DNA of 64,000 bases from Bosea sp. OAE506 (GCF_040546595.1 NZ_JBEPOB010000001.1:1613001-1677000); one strand, 5' to 3'. Shown: positions 1 to 12,686, numbered from the stretch's first letter. Program-made: numbers and translations. The notes: generated from the sequence alone by a model not told the origin.

Positions 1-642
1 GGCACCGAACTGCTCGAGATTGCCGGCAAAGCCCTCGAATTCAGGGTCCACGACGCTGTCGGGCCGATAGGCGGTGACGACCTTGCCGCTCCAGCCTGAG
101 GCCTTGATCATGTCGTGCCATTTGAGGTCGTCCAGCGCGCCCTCGGTGGTCGAGATCGCCTCGATGTTGAAGCGCTCGAACAGGGCGCGGGGCCGCAGCT
201 CCGGCTGGGCCAGCTTTTCGGCGATGCGGTCATAGAGCTTGTCGGCATTCTCCGGCGAAAGCCGCTCGTTGATGCCGAAGACCGATGCCAGCGCGTGTTC
301 GAACCACAGCCGCGTCGGCGTTCCACGAAACAGGTGCCAGTGGCTGGCGAAGAGCTTCCAGATCGCGCGCGGGTCGCTCTCGACCTTCGTCCCGTCCTTG
401 CGCGGGATGCCGAGCTTCTCCAGCGGCACGCCCTGCGAATAGAGCATCCGGAAGATGTAATGGTCGGGCTTCACGAGCAGGGTGGCGGGATCGGCGAAGG
501 GCTGGTCCTCGGCGTACCAGCGCGGGTCGGTATGGCCATGCGGCGAGATGATCGGCAGGTCGCGGATGGTCGCGTAAAGCCGCCGCGCAATGCCGCGCGT
601 GACGGGGTCGGCGGGGAACAGGCGATCATCGTGCAGCAACAT
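1..642 (-). CDS. uxaC: Uronate isomerase, N-terminal part (cut by window edge)
   Basis: Glucuronate/galacturonate isomerase converts D-glucuronate to D-fructuronate and D-galacturonate to D-tagaturonate in cytoplasmic hexuronate catabolism. Only the first 214 residues are in the window; the family is usually about 470 long, so the C-terminal half lies beyond position 1. The protein starts MLLHDDRLFPADP and carries the amidohydrolase-type metal motif H-x-H at residues 35-37 (ISPHGHTDPRWYAE). The WKLFASHWHLFRGTPTRLW stretch is also typical of UxaC. The ATG at 640-642 is the only sensible start. It diverges from a GntR-family gene, which fits local control of uronate use. The reading frame is open through position 1. 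Confidence 0.9.
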   Translation of the reverse strand, partial: MLLHDDRLFPADPVTRGIARRLYATIRDLPIISPHGHTDPRWYAEDQPFADPATLLVKPDHYIFRMLYSQGVPLEKLGIPRKDGTKVESDPRAIWKLFASHWHLFRGTPTRLWFEHALASVFGINERLSPENADKLYDRIAEKLAQPELRPRALFERFNIEAISTTEGALDDLKWHDMIKASGWSGKVVTAYRPDSVVDPEFEGFAGNLEQFGA

Positions 643-702
643 GGGATCCGGCGCTCTGTGAGGCTCAGCGGCGGACCATAGGCATGGGCGCCATGGTCGG
701 TC

Positions 703-721
703 AATATACTAATATACTAGT
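703..721. promoter_or_regulatory. AT-rich tandem repeat, candidate operator between uxaC and GntR gene
   Basis: The octamer AATATACT occurs twice head to tail (703-710, 711-718), followed by AGT so that ACTAGT (716-721) is a palindrome. This is the most AT-rich spot in a GC-rich divergent gap. FCD-type GntR regulators usually bind short AT-containing palindromes between themselves and their target. Binding here is inference. Confidence 0.4.
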
Positions 722-820
722 TTGTCGCGAGGGGCCGTGCTATCTGCGAAACGAGGCGGACGGAGCGGCCTGCCGTCCCGGCCGAGACGACGGGGATGCG
801 GGGCGCAGCGAGGCAGGGCG

Positions 821-1555
821 ATGGCGCAGATCACCATCCGGAGCGAGGACGGCCCGCGGCGCGAGCGGCGGCGGCAGCCTCTCGGCGGCGTGCCGGCCGG
901 ACGGTCGACGGCCGCGTCGCTGGTGCAGGACGAGCTTCGCCGCGCCATCCTGGCCATGGAGGTGGTGCCCGGATCCGCCCTGGTCGAAAAGGAGCTCACG
1001 GCCCGCTTCGGCACCAGCCGGACTCCCGTGCGCGAGGCGCTGATCCGGCTCAAGGAGGAGGGGCTGGTCGAGATCTTCCCGCAGGCCGGCACCTTCGTGG
1101 CGCGGATCCCGACCGAGGCGATCCCCGAGGCGGTCTTCATCCGGCAGGCGCTCGAATGTGCGACGGTCGATCTCGTGGCGCGCATCGCGACGCCGGAGGC
1201 CATCGGCCGGCTCGACGCCACGATCGCGCGCCAGCACGAGGCCTTCGAGGCGGGCGAGCAAGAGAGCTTCCACATCGCCGACGAGGATTTCCACGAGGCC
1301 CTGGCGATGGTCGCCGGCTATCCAGGCATCTGGAAGATCGCCCATGCCGCCAAGAGCCAGATCGACCGCTGCCGGCGCATGACGCTTCCGGTGCCGGGCC
1401 GCATGGCGATGGTGATCCGCGAGCATCTCTCGATCGTCGATGCGGTGCGCCGCCATGACGGGCCTGCCGCGATGGCGGCCATGCGCAAGCATCTGGGGAC
1501 GCTGCTGCCGGACCTCGTGCATCTGAAGGCGGAGCACCCCGATTATTTCGCCTGA
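821..1555 (+). CDS. GntR-family (FadR/FCD subgroup) transcriptional regulator
   Basis: A 244-residue DNA-binding regulator. Residues about 27-95 form the winged helix (LVEKELTARFGTSRTPVRE is the recognition-helix region). Residues about 103-230 form the all-helical FCD ligand domain, with the usual metal-binding pattern D154...H158, H202 and H224. An upstream in-frame ATG at 722 would add 33 Arg/Gly-rich residues unlike the family. The ATG at 821 is preferred because it follows AGGCAGGG and gives a normal length. It diverges from uxaC and probably represses it in response to a uronate, but regulation of the downstream amidase cannot be excluded. Confidence 0.85.
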   Translation: MAQITIRSEDGPRRERRRQPLGGVPAGRSTAASLVQDELRRAILAMEVVPGSALVEKELTARFGTSRTPVREALIRLKEEGLVEIFPQAGTFVARIPTEAIPEAVFIRQALECATVDLVARIATPEAIGRLDATIARQHEAFEAGEQESFHIADEDFHEALAMVAGYPGIWKIAHAAKSQIDRCRRMTLPVPGRMAMVIREHLSIVDAVRRHDGPAAMAAMRKHLGTLLPDLVHLKAEHPDYFA

Positions 1556-1658
1556 TCCGGGTTTCGGCGCGGCGCTTGCTTGGGGCAGGATGTGGTGAGG
1601 GATCGGGGCGGAAGGCCGCGAGAACCCTGCCGCCGCCCTGCCGACCGGAGCCTGCGCC

Positions 1659-3047
1659 ATGCCGAACCCCGCCGATCTCAGCGCCGTCGAATTGCTCGAC
1701 GCCTACCGCGCCCGGAGCCTCTCGCCCGTCGAGGTGGTCGATGCGGTGATCGAGCGCATCGAGCAGTGGGAGCCGCGGATCAAGGCGCTCTATGCCTATG
1801 ATCCCGAAGCGGCCCGTGTGGCGGCGAAAGCTTCCGAGGCGCGCTGGATGAGGGGGGAGGCGCTGCCGCTCGACGGCGTGCCCGGCACGATCAAAGAGAA
1901 CATCGCCACCAAGGGCACGCCGATGCCGGTCGGTACCGCCGCGCGCGATCTGTCGCCCATGCCGGAGGACGCGCCGGTTGCGGCGCGGCTGGCCGAGGCC
2001 GGCTTCGTGATGCTCGCGAAGACGACGATGCCCGATTACGGGATGCTGTCCTCGGGCCTCTCCAGCTTCCACGAACTCTCCCGCAATCCCTGGGATGTGA
2101 CGAAGAATCCGGGCGGGTCCTCGGCCGGGGCGGGGGCGGCTGGCGCGGCGGGCTATGGGCCGCTGCATGTCGGCACCGACATCGGCGGCTCGGTTCGCTT
2201 GCCGGCCGGCTGGTGCGGGCTGGTGGGCCTCAAGCCGAGCTTCGGCCGCGTGCCGATCGATCCCAGCTATTACGGCCGCGTCGCCGGCCCGATGACCCGC
2301 ACCGTTACCGACACGGCCCTGATGATGCGCGAGATCTCGAAGCCCGATGCGCGCGACGGCATGAGCCTGCCACCCCAGGACGTCGACTGGCTCTCGCTCG
2401 ACATGGACGTGAAGGGGCTGCGGATCGGCCTGCAGCTCGATCCGGGCATCGGTATTCCCGTCGAGCCGGAGACGATGGCGGCGATCGAGGCGGCGGGACG
2501 CGCTTTCGCCGCGGCCGGCGCGATCGTCGAGGAGGCGCCGGCCTTCCTGACGCGGGCGATGCTGGACGGGCTCGATGATTTCTGGAGCCAGCGCGCCTGG
2601 GCCGATATCGGCGCGCTCTCGCCTGAGAAGCAGGCGAAGGTGCTGCCCTATATCTTTGCCTGGGCGAAGCGGGGCGAAGCGCTGTCTGGCGAACGCGTCT
2701 ATCGCGGCATGAGCCAGATGCTGGCGATCAAGGACGCGGCGCTGAAGCAGGGCGCGCCTTTCGACTTCGTGCTGTCGCCGGTTGCGCCGGTGCCGAGCTA
2801 CGCCGCCGAACTCGCCTCGCCGATCCATGATCCGGACCGGCCCTTCGAGCACATCGTCTTCACCCTGCCGGCCAACATGTCCGACCAGCCCTCGATCGCC
2901 GTGCCCGCGGCGATGACCGCGGGCGGATTGCCGATCGGGCTGCAGATCACGGGGCGGCGCTTCGACGATCTCGGCGTGCTGCGGCTGGCGCGGGCCTGGG
3001 AGAGGCTGCGCCCGCCGCTGCCGGCCTATCCCGGGGCGGGCGCCTGA
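1659..3047 (+). CDS. Amidase-signature family amidase
   Basis: Cytoplasmic hydrolase of the amidase signature family (462 residues, normal length). The Ser-cisSer-Lys triad is visible: K79 in PGTIKEN, the cis-serine S154 in NPGGSSAGAG and the nucleophile S178 in GTDIGGSVRLPA. The substrate cannot be read from sequence; members range from glutamyl-tRNA amidotransferase-like proteins to acyl-amide and carbamate hydrolases. No GatB or GatC gene is nearby, so a GatA role is unlikely. It lies 103 bp after the GntR gene on the same strand. Its TGA stop directly abuts the stop of the convergent DUF4337 gene (TGATCA). Confidence 0.85.
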   Translation: MPNPADLSAVELLDAYRARSLSPVEVVDAVIERIEQWEPRIKALYAYDPEAARVAAKASEARWMRGEALPLDGVPGTIKENIATKGTPMPVGTAARDLSPMPEDAPVAARLAEAGFVMLAKTTMPDYGMLSSGLSSFHELSRNPWDVTKNPGGSSAGAGAAGAAGYGPLHVGTDIGGSVRLPAGWCGLVGLKPSFGRVPIDPSYYGRVAGPMTRTVTDTALMMREISKPDARDGMSLPPQDVDWLSLDMDVKGLRIGLQLDPGIGIPVEPETMAAIEAAGRAFAAAGAIVEEAPAFLTRAMLDGLDDFWSQRAWADIGALSPEKQAKVLPYIFAWAKRGEALSGERVYRGMSQMLAIKDAALKQGAPFDFVLSPVAPVPSYAAELASPIHDPDRPFEHIVFTLPANMSDQPSIAVPAAMTAGGLPIGLQITGRRFDDLGVLRLARAWERLRPPLPAYPGAGA

Positions 3048-3608
3048 TCAGAACAGCAGGCGCGGCGCCAGCAGCGCCAGCGCCATGAAGACCAGCGAAA
3101 GCGCACCGAGGCCGCCCGCGGCATAGGCGAGCACGCCGACGCCGGTGATGATCGATGCGGACGCGACGACGATGCCGATCTGGAGGAGGCCCGAGGCGAT
3201 CTCGAAATTCTCACTGCGGGCCTTCTGGTCGTCGCGGGTCTGCTCGGTTGCCTTGGCGCGAGCCATCAGCTCCTTGCGCCCTTCCTGCGTCTCAGGCTCG
3301 GATTCGTAGCGGGCGACCGTCGCCTTCCAGCCATCGATGCGCTTTTGCATGCGCTCGCGGGCGGCCGGATCGGTCGTGGCGGCGAGATCGATCTCCATCG
3401 CCTCTGCGGCGGTCCGGACGGTCGTTCCCCGAATCGTCTTGGCCTGGAAAAAGGACCAGAGATTGGATGCGTCGATGTTCTTGGCGATCGATTCGTTCTC
3501 GGCCTGCTTGCCGCCGATTTCCGACAGCGACAGCAGCAGCGCCAGCACCGCGATGAGCAGCGCGATCTTCTTGTTTCCGCCCTCGGGCGGCTCGATATGC
3601 GCAGACAC
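3048..3608 (-). CDS. DUF4337 family membrane protein
   Basis: A 186-residue protein of unknown function. A short polar N-terminus is followed by a transmembrane helix at about 14-31 (KKIALLIAVLALLLSLSEI). A charged, partly helical middle (about 50-130) follows, then two hydrophobic helices at about 135-184. This two-ended membrane layout, with NIDASNLWSFFQAKTIR after the first helix, is characteristic of DUF4337. It is read in the same direction as xerC, 75 bp downstream of it, and ends back to back with the amidase gene. Confidence 0.8.
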   Translation of the reverse strand: MSAHIEPPEGGNKKIALLIAVLALLLSLSEIGGKQAENESIAKNIDASNLWSFFQAKTIRGTTVRTAAEAMEIDLAATTDPAARERMQKRIDGWKATVARYESEPETQEGRKELMARAKATEQTRDDQKARSENFEIASGLLQIGIVVASASIITGVGVLAYAAGGLGALSLVFMALALLAPRLLF

Positions 3609-3683
3609 GAATCAATCCCCCATTGCCGTGCCCGCGTCTTAGGTCATGCCGGAACGGCAACCAAGGCCGCAGGGCTTTTGGGA

Positions 3684-4610
3684 TCAGCGCCCCGCCTGCG
3701 GATGGGCCGCATCATAGGCCGCCATCAGTCGGGCCGAATCGACGCGGGTGTAGATCTGCGTCGTCGAAAGCGAGGCATGGCCGAGCAGCTCCTGGATGGC
3801 GCGCAGGTCGCCGCCGCGGCCGAGCAGATGGGTCGCGAAGGAGTGGCGCAGTGCGTGCGGCGTCGCGGAATCCGGCAGGCCCAGCGCGCCGCGGAGGTTT
3901 TCGACCACGAGCTGGATGATGCGGGGCGAGAGCGGGCCTCCCTTGGCGCCGACGAAGAGCGGCCCTTCCGGCGGCAGCGGCCAGGGGCAGAGCGCGAGAT
4001 AGGCGGCGATGGTGTCGACGACCACCGGCAGGACCGGGACCATGCGGGTCTTGCTGCCCTTGCCGATCACCGTGAGCGTGTCGCCTGCGCTGGCGGGGGC
4101 CTGGGCGCGGGCCAGCGACAGCGCCTCCGAGATGCGTAGGCCGCAGCCATAGAGCAGCGACAGGACGGCGGCGTCGCGGGCGAGGATCCAGGGATCGCGG
4201 ACGTCGCCGGTCCGCGTCTCAGCCCGGGTGACGGCGCGGGCGGCGCGGGCCTCAAGCGGGCGGGGCAAGGCCTTGCCGATGCGAGGCCCGCGCGTCGCCG
4301 CGAAGGCGGCGGCGGTCAGCCGGCCCGTGCGCTCGCCGAAGCGGGCGAAGGAGCGCAGCGCCGCGAGCTGGCGCATCAGCGTGCGGTTGCCGACTTCCTC
4401 GCGCCGGCGGCGGCCGAGGAAGGCGCGCAGATCCGCCGGCTTCAGGGCGGCGATGTCGGCGACGCTCGGGGCGCCGCCGAGATGCTCGGTGAGGAAGGCC
4501 GCGAACTGGCGCAGATCGCGGGAATAGGCCTCCAGCGTCTTCGGCGAGAGCCGGCGCTCATGGGCGAGATGGTCGAGCCAGGCGCGGGCGAGGGTGTCGA
4601 AATCGGTCAT
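3684..4610 (-). CDS. xerC: Tyrosine recombinase XerC
   Basis: Site-specific recombinase that, with XerD at dif, resolves chromosome dimers at division. Length is 308 residues. The N-terminal SAM-like core-binding domain spans about 1-100 and the catalytic domain about 115-300. Catalytic residues are R159 (GCGLRISEA), K184 (GKGSKT), H252 and R255 ([10 protein letters not shown]), H278 (LLGHASL) and nucleophile Y287 (TQIYTRV). All are present, so the enzyme should be active. Location next to priA and the atp operon is the usual chromosomal setting in Hyphomicrobiales, which argues against a phage or integron integrase. Confidence 0.92.
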   Translation of the reverse strand: MTDFDTLARAWLDHLAHERRLSPKTLEAYSRDLRQFAAFLTEHLGGAPSVADIAALKPADLRAFLGRRRREEVGNRTLMRQLAALRSFARFGERTGRLTAAAFAATRGPRIGKALPRPLEARAARAVTRAETRTGDVRDPWILARDAAVLSLLYGCGLRISEALSLARAQAPASAGDTLTVIGKGSKTRMVPVLPVVVDTIAAYLALCPWPLPPEGPLFVGAKGGPLSPRIIQLVVENLRGALGLPDSATPHALRHSFATHLLGRGGDLRAIQELLGHASLSTTQIYTRVDSARLMAAYDAAHPQAGR

Positions 4611-4679
4611 GGAGCGGCCTGTACCTCGGGTCGGTCCGGAGCATGACGGCGCAACCTTAACGCCTCGCGAAGCGGCGGC

Positions 4680-5030
4680 TCATCGCCTCGGACAGGCGAA
4701 GGGCATGAAAGTGCTGGCCATGCCCTGGTTCATGCCCATGACGACCATGACATTGGCGAGATTGAGCTCCTCGGCGCTGCGCGGGCAGACCTCGCCCTTG
4801 ATGCTGCAGCCCGAAACCAGGAAGGCCTCGTGCGCGTCGAGGAAATCGGGGCTCAGCCCCTTGCGCCCGAGCTTCGACAGCGCCTCGGCATAGGCCTTGG
4901 TGTAGCGCTCGCATTTGATCGCGGGCCAGTTTTCGGGCGGCGCCGGCTGGGCGTGCGCGGGAATGACGGCGACGGCTGCGAAGGTGGCAGCGAACAGGAC
5001 GAGACCGGATAGGCGGGAGGCGCGGGGCAT
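4680..5030 (-). CDS. Small secreted hypothetical protein with four cysteines
   Basis: 116 residues, function unknown. The first ~27 residues are a textbook Sec signal peptide (basic MPRASRL, hydrophobic stretch, cleavage after AHA). The mature part holds four cysteines (KCERYT, SGCSIKG, EVCPRS, FACPRR), consistent with two periplasmic disulfides. Alternative upstream ATGs at 5072 and 5075 would add about 15 residues before the signal peptide; 5030 is preferred because it puts the signal sequence at the N-terminus. It lies head to head with priA and upstream of xerC. Confidence 0.7.
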   Translation of the reverse strand: MPRASRLSGLVLFAATFAAVAVIPAHAQPAPPENWPAIKCERYTKAYAEALSKLGRKGLSPDFLDAHEAFLVSGCSIKGEVCPRSAEELNLANVMVVMGMNQGMASTFMPFACPRR

Positions 5031-5138
5031 GGACAGGCTCGGATCTTTTGGCCGGGAGAGGGCGGCAGACATCATGCGATCGCGGCCCCGGTAAGGCAGG
5101 CGGTTGTCGCCATGGCGGGCAGGGGCTAGGCACGGGCG

Positions 5139-7325
5139 ATGAGCGGCGAAACGGAGCGGGCGGAGGATGGCGGCACGGTCGAGGTGCTGATCCCGCTCGC
5201 GCTCGACCAGGCCTACAGCTATGCCGTACCTGATGGGCTCGTGCTGGCGCCCGGCGACGTCGTGCAGGTGCCGCTCGGGCCGCGGCAGACGGTCGGTGTC
5301 GTCTGGGAGCGTGGCGCCGGGCGCGGCGGGAATCTCAAGAGCGTTACCGCCAGGCTCGACATGCCGCCGCTCGACGGCGCGCTGATGAAGCTCGTCGACT
5401 GGGTCGCCTGGTACACGCTCGCCCCCAAGGGATCCGTGCTGGCGCTGGCGCTGCGGCGGCCTCCCGAGGATGGGCCCGAGCGGCCCAAGATGGGCATCCG
5501 GCTCGTCGGCGCCCCCCCGGCACGGATGACGCCGGCGCGGGCGCGGGCGATCGCGGCCGCCGAAGGCGGGCTGCTGACCGCCAAGAGCGCGCTCGCCGAG
5601 GCGGCTTCGGTGAGCTCTGCGGTGATCGATTCGCTGGTCGATGCCGGGACCTTCGCGGTCGAGCCGCTGCCGCGCGAGGCGGTCGCGGCGATGCCCGATC
5701 CAGACCATGCGGCGCCGGCGTTGTCGGAGGACCAGGCCGCCGCGGCGCAGGCGCTCGTCGCCTCGGTCAGGGCCGCCAGCTACGGCGTGACGCTGCTCGA
5801 AGGCGTCACCGGCTCCGGCAAGACGGAGGTCTATTTCGAGGCCGTGGCCGAGGCGATCCGCCTCGGGCGCCAGAGCCTGATCCTGATGCCCGAGATCGCG
5901 CTGACGGCCCAGTTCATCGACCGGTTCGAGGCGCGCTTTGGCGTCCGGCCCGGGCTGTGGCATTCGGCCGTGACGGGCCGCCGGCGTGAGCGGTTGCAGG
6001 CGGCGATTGCCAGCGGCGAGGCACGGGTGGTGGCGGGCGCGCGCTCGGCGCTGTTCCTGCCTTACAGCGATCTCGGCCTGATCGTGGTCGATGAGGAGCA
6101 CGAGGCCGCCTACAAGCAGGAGGACGGCGTCACCTATCATGCCCGCGACATGGCGGTTGTGCGCGGGCGCATCGAGAACGCGCCGGTGATCCTGACCTCC
6201 GCGACGCCCTCGCTCGAGACCCGCGTCAATGCCGAGCGTGGGCGCTACACCCATCTCAAGCTGCCCGAGCGCTTCGGCGGGCGGACGCTTCCGACACTCG
6301 GCCTGGTCGATCTGCGCCAGGACAAGCCGGCGCGCGGGCGCTGGATCTCGGCGGCGCTGGCCAAGGCCATGACCGACAATCTGGAGGCCGGGGAGCAGTC
6401 GCTGCTGTTCCTGAACCGGCGCGGCTATGCGCCGCTGACGCTGTGCCGCGATTGCGGCCACCGCTTCCAGTGCCCGAACTGCTCGACCTGGCTGGTCGAT
6501 CACCGCTTCCGCCGTGCGCTGGTCTGCCATCATTGCGGGCATGTCGAACGCCGGCCGCATGAATGCCCGCAATGCCATGCGCAGGAGAGCCTCACGGCCT
6601 GCGGGCCAGGCGTGGAGCGTCTGGCCGAGGAGGTCGCGACGCTGTTCCCGCAGGCGCGGGGCATCGTCCTGTCGAGCGATTTTCCGGGCGGCACCGAGCG
6701 CCTGAAGACCGAGCTGATGGCGGTGGCCTCGGGCGAGTTCGACATCGTCATCGGCACGCAGCTCGTCGCCAAGGGGCACAATTTCCCCAGCATGACGCTG
6801 GTCGGCGTGGTCGATGCCGATCTCGGCCTGACATCTGGCGATCCGCGCGCGGCGGAGCGGACCTTCCAGGTGCTGCGGCAGGTGACAGGCCGCGCGGGCC
6901 GTGGCGAAAGGCCGGGCCGTGCCCTGCTGCAGACGCATGATCCCGCCCATCCCGTGTTGAAGGCGCTGGTCTCGGGCGACCCGGAGCGGTTTTATGCCGC
7001 AGAGATCGCCGCGCGCGAAGCGGCAGGGCTGCCGCCCTTCGGACGGCTGGCGGCGTTGATCGTATCTGCCAGCCACCAGGCCGAGGCCGAGGCGCATGCG
7101 CGGGCTCTGGCGCGCTGCGCGGAGGCGCCAGAGGGCGTGGCCGTGCTGGGCCCCGCCGAGGCTCCGCTCGCCGTGCTGCGCGGGCGCCATCGCATGCGGC
7201 TGATCGTCAAGACGGAGCGCGGAGTGGACCTCCAGGCCTATCTGCGCGGCTGGCTCGCCCGTTGCGGCAAGCCGAAAGGGTCGGTGCGCGTGGCGGTCGA
7301 TGTCGATCCGCAGAGTTTCCTCTGA
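5139..7325 (+). CDS. priA: Primosomal replication restart helicase PriA
   Basis: 3'-5' DNA helicase that reloads the replisome at collapsed forks. 728 residues, normal length. The N-terminal 3'-end-binding domain spans about 1-110. Walker A GSGKT is at 225-229 and the DEEH box at 318-321. A zinc-binding insert with eight cysteines runs from 436 to 479 (CRDC, CPNC, CHHC, CPQC pairs). Motif VI falls in the QVTGRAGR region. All elements needed for ATPase and fork binding are present. It is followed after 239 bp by atpH, the order usual in Hyphomicrobiales. Confidence 0.95.
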   Translation: MSGETERAEDGGTVEVLIPLALDQAYSYAVPDGLVLAPGDVVQVPLGPRQTVGVVWERGAGRGGNLKSVTARLDMPPLDGALMKLVDWVAWYTLAPKGSVLALALRRPPEDGPERPKMGIRLVGAPPARMTPARARAIAAAEGGLLTAKSALAEAASVSSAVIDSLVDAGTFAVEPLPREAVAAMPDPDHAAPALSEDQAAAAQALVASVRAASYGVTLLEGVTGSGKTEVYFEAVAEAIRLGRQSLILMPEIALTAQFIDRFEARFGVRPGLWHSAVTGRRRERLQAAIASGEARVVAGARSALFLPYSDLGLIVVDEEHEAAYKQEDGVTYHARDMAVVRGRIENAPVILTSATPSLETRVNAERGRYTHLKLPERFGGRTLPTLGLVDLRQDKPARGRWISAALAKAMTDNLEAGEQSLLFLNRRGYAPLTLCRDCGHRFQCPNCSTWLVDHRFRRALVCHHCGHVERRPHECPQCHAQESLTACGPGVERLAEEVATLFPQARGIVLSSDFPGGTERLKTELMAVASGEFDIVIGTQLVAKGHNFPSMTLVGVVDADLGLTSGDPRAAERTFQVLRQVTGRAGRGERPGRALLQTHDPAHPVLKALVSGDPERFYAAEIAAREAAGLPPFGRLAALIVSASHQAEAEAHARALARCAEAPEGVAVLGPAEAPLAVLRGRHRMRLIVKTERGVDLQAYLRGWLARCGKPKGSVRVAVDVDPQSFL

Positions 7326-7564
7326 GGGCGGGCGGTTCCGACCGGCCCTGTCGCCACGCCTCCGAAAGGACCGGCAAAACCGTGCCTTGGATCGACATCA
7401 ACGGATTGCGCGCCCCAAAACCACATGCTAGTGCACCGCCACATTTAGGTCGCGAAGCCGTCTTGCCGGGTTCACGTCCGTGATACATCGCAGCGCCGGG
7501 ACCTTGCACTCCGCCTTCGTCCGAAGGCCGCCGGGGCGGTCCCATGAAACGAGAGATTTGACGC
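7326..7564 (+). promoter_or_regulatory. Gap upstream of the atp operon, presumed promoter region
   Basis: 239 bp between priA and atpH with no coding potential of note. It must hold the promoter of a highly expressed operon, but I see only weak matches, such as TTGCCG near 7464 with TACATC about 15 bp later. No terminator with a T-run follows priA. Confidence 0.4.
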
Positions 7565-8133
7565 GTGGCTGAAGGCGGATCGCAAGGATCACTGGTTTCG
7601 GGCGTGGCCGGTCGCTACGCCACGGCCCTGTTCGAACTGGCCAGCGAGGCCAATGCCATCGACGCCGTCACCGCCGATCTCGACAGCTTCTCGGCCATGC
7701 TGGCCGAAAGCGAGGATCTCCGGCATCTGGTCAGCAGTCCCGCCTTCTCGGCGGAAGAGCAGACCGGCGCGATCAAGGCCGTGCTCGCCAAGGCTGGCCT
7801 CACCGGCCTCGCCGGCAATTTCATCGGTCTCGTCGCCAGCAAGCGCCGTCTGTTCGCGCTGCCGGGCATGATCACCGCCTACAAGGCGCTCGTCGCCCAG
7901 GCCAAGGGCATCGTCAGCGCCGAGGTCACGCTGGCCGAGACGCCGGCGCCCAAGCGTGTCGACGAGATCCGGGCCGCGCTGGCCGCTGTCGCCGGCAAGG
8001 ATGTGGACGTCGCGATCAAGGTCGATCCGTCGCTGATCGGCGGGCTCGTCGTGAAGATGGGCTCCCGCATGGTCGACGCCTCGCTGAAAACCAAGCTCAA
8101 TTCAATTCGTCTTGCCATGAAAGAGGTCGGCTG

Positions 8134-8134
<1 letters not shown>
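7565..8134 (+). CDS. atpH: F1Fo ATP synthase subunit delta
   Basis: Peripheral-stalk subunit of ATP synthase that links the top of the F1 alpha3beta3 head to subunits b of Fo. 189 residues. The helical N-terminal domain includes [15 protein letters not shown], and the C-terminal segment [23 protein letters not shown] is the family signature. The start is GTG at 7565, preceded by a purine-rich AACGAGAG. First gene of the F1 operon. Its stop overlaps the atpA start (TGATG), indicating translational coupling. Confidence 0.95.
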
Positions 8135-9663
<1,529 letters not shown>

Positions 9664-9759
9664 TCGCCGATACGGGCGCAGCGGGGCAGGCCGCCTCGCT
9701 GCGCAGTCGCTCTGGATTGCTTCGTCGCTGTGCAGTGACGGGTAGAGGGTCAAGACCGG

Positions 9760-10629
9760 ATGCCGTCCCTTAAGGACCTACGAAACCGCATCGCTTCCGT
9801 GAAGGCGACGCAGAAGATCACCAAGGCCATGCAGATGGTCGCGGCTGCGAAGCTGCGCCGGGCGCAGGCCGCGGCCGAGGCCGCCCGCCCCTATGCCGAG
9901 CGCATGGAGACGGTGCTGGCCAATCTTGCCTCGGGCGTGACCGGATCGAGCGCGCCGCGCCTGATCGCCGGCACGGGCTCGGACAAGGTGCATCTGCTGG
10001 TCGTCTGCACCGCCGAGCGTGGCCTGTGCGGCGCCTTCAACTCCTCGATCGCCCGCCTGGCGCGCGACAAGGCGCTGGCGCTGAAGGCCGGAGGCAAGAC
10101 GGTCAAGATCATCTGCGTCGGCAAGAAGGGCTATGACCTGCTTCGCCGGCAGTTCGACAAGGACATCATCGAACTGATCGACCTGCGCTCCTTCAAGCAG
10201 GTCGGCTACGTCAATGCCGAGACGATCGCCCAGAACGTCCTGTCGCGCTTCGCGGCCGGCGAGTTCGACGTGGCGACCCTGTTCTTCTCGCGCTTCAAGT
10301 CGGTGATCTCGCAGATCCCGACCGCCCAGCGCATCATCCCGGCCGAAATCCCCGCCGGCACCAAGACGACCGAGGCGGTCTACGATTACGAGCCCGACGA
10401 GGGCGAAATCCTCGAGACCCTGCTGCCGCGCAACCTCACCGTCCAGGTGCTGCGCGCGCTCCTCGAGAACGCCGCCTCCGAGCAGGGCGCGCGCATGTCG
10501 GCGATGGACTCCGCCACGCGCAACGCCGGCGAGATGATCAAGAAGCAGACGCAGCTCTACAACCGCTCGCGCCAGGCGATGATCACCAAGGAACTCATCG
10601 AGATCATCTCCGGCGCGGAAGCGCTCTAA
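9760..10629 (+). CDS. atpG: F1Fo ATP synthase subunit gamma
   Basis: Central rotor shaft of F1. 289 residues. The N-terminal coiled-coil arm ([20 protein letters not shown]) and the C-terminal arm signature ([20 protein letters not shown]) are both intact. It lies 96 bp after atpA on the same strand, so it is probably part of the same transcript. Confidence 0.96.
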   Translation: MPSLKDLRNRIASVKATQKITKAMQMVAAAKLRRAQAAAEAARPYAERMETVLANLASGVTGSSAPRLIAGTGSDKVHLLVVCTAERGLCGAFNSSIARLARDKALALKAGGKTVKIICVGKKGYDLLRRQFDKDIIELIDLRSFKQVGYVNAETIAQNVLSRFAAGEFDVATLFFSRFKSVISQIPTAQRIIPAEIPAGTKTTEAVYDYEPDEGEILETLLPRNLTVQVLRALLENAASEQGARMSAMDSATRNAGEMIKKQTQLYNRSRQAMITKELIEIISGAEAL

Positions 10630-12165
<1,536 letters not shown>

Positions 12166-12170
12166 TCAGG

Positions 12171-12253
12171 CGTCATTCCCGGGCTTGCCCCGGGGATCTT
12201 TCGACCAGAAGACACTGGTTTTCGCGATGGTCGGGTCAAACCCGACCATGACG
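12171..12253. repeat. REP-like palindromic element between atpD and atpC
   Basis: 83-bp element bounded by CGTCAT (12171) and ATGACG (ending 12253). It contains a CCCGGG-CTTG-CCCGGG hairpin near 12178 and a perfect 10-bp hairpin ATGGTCGGGT/ACCCGACCAT (12227-12236 and 12240-12249, loop CAA). Ends and nested hairpins match the elements at 19257 and 44296. It sits inside an operon, so it may act as an mRNA-stabilising or attenuating structure. Confidence 0.75.
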
Positions 12254-12272
12254 AGCCCGGGAGAAAGTACCG

Positions 12273-12686
12273 ATGGCCACCTTCAAGTTCGAACTCGTCT
12301 CGCCGGAGCGCATCCTGTTCTCGGGCGAGGTCGTCAGCGTCATCGTTCCCTCGATCGAGGGCGAGATGACGGTGCTGGCCGGCCATGCGCCACTGGTCGC
12401 CACGCTGAAGGCGGGCATCGTCTTCGTCCAGACGACCGGCAGCAACGGCAAGGAATTTTTCGTCAATGGCGGTCTCGTCGAGATCAATGCCGCCTCGACG
12501 ACGATCCTGGCGGAGCAGGGCCGCTTCCTCGAGGACGTCAACGCCGCCGTGCTCGACCAGGAAATCCTGAGCGCCGAGACCAAGCTGACGGGCTCGCAGG
12601 ACGAGGACGAGAAGAAGCGCCTGCACGACACGCTGGTGCAGCTGCGCGAGTTCAAGCACGTCTTCGAGACCCGCAAGGCGGCCTGA
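12273..12686 (+). CDS. atpC: F1Fo ATP synthase subunit epsilon
   Basis: Small regulatory rotor subunit. 137 residues. The N-terminal beta-sandwich (FELVSPERILFSGEV, GEMTVLAGHAPLV) is intact and is followed by a helical hairpin (DEDEKKRLHDTLVQLREF). Last gene of the F1 operon. It is separated from atpD by a REP-like element and followed by an intrinsic terminator. Confidence 0.95.
   Translation: MATFKFELVSPERILFSGEVVSVIVPSIEGEMTVLAGHAPLVATLKAGIVFVQTTGSNGKEFFVNGGLVEINAASTTILAEQGRFLEDVNAAVLDQEILSAETKLTGSQDEDEKKRLHDTLVQLREFKHVFETRKAA

Noticed and set aside
5031..7190. Minus-strand frame over priA running into the small secreted protein
   Set aside because: Only the last 116 codons (from 5030) have signal-peptide and cysteine features; the rest is antisense to priA.
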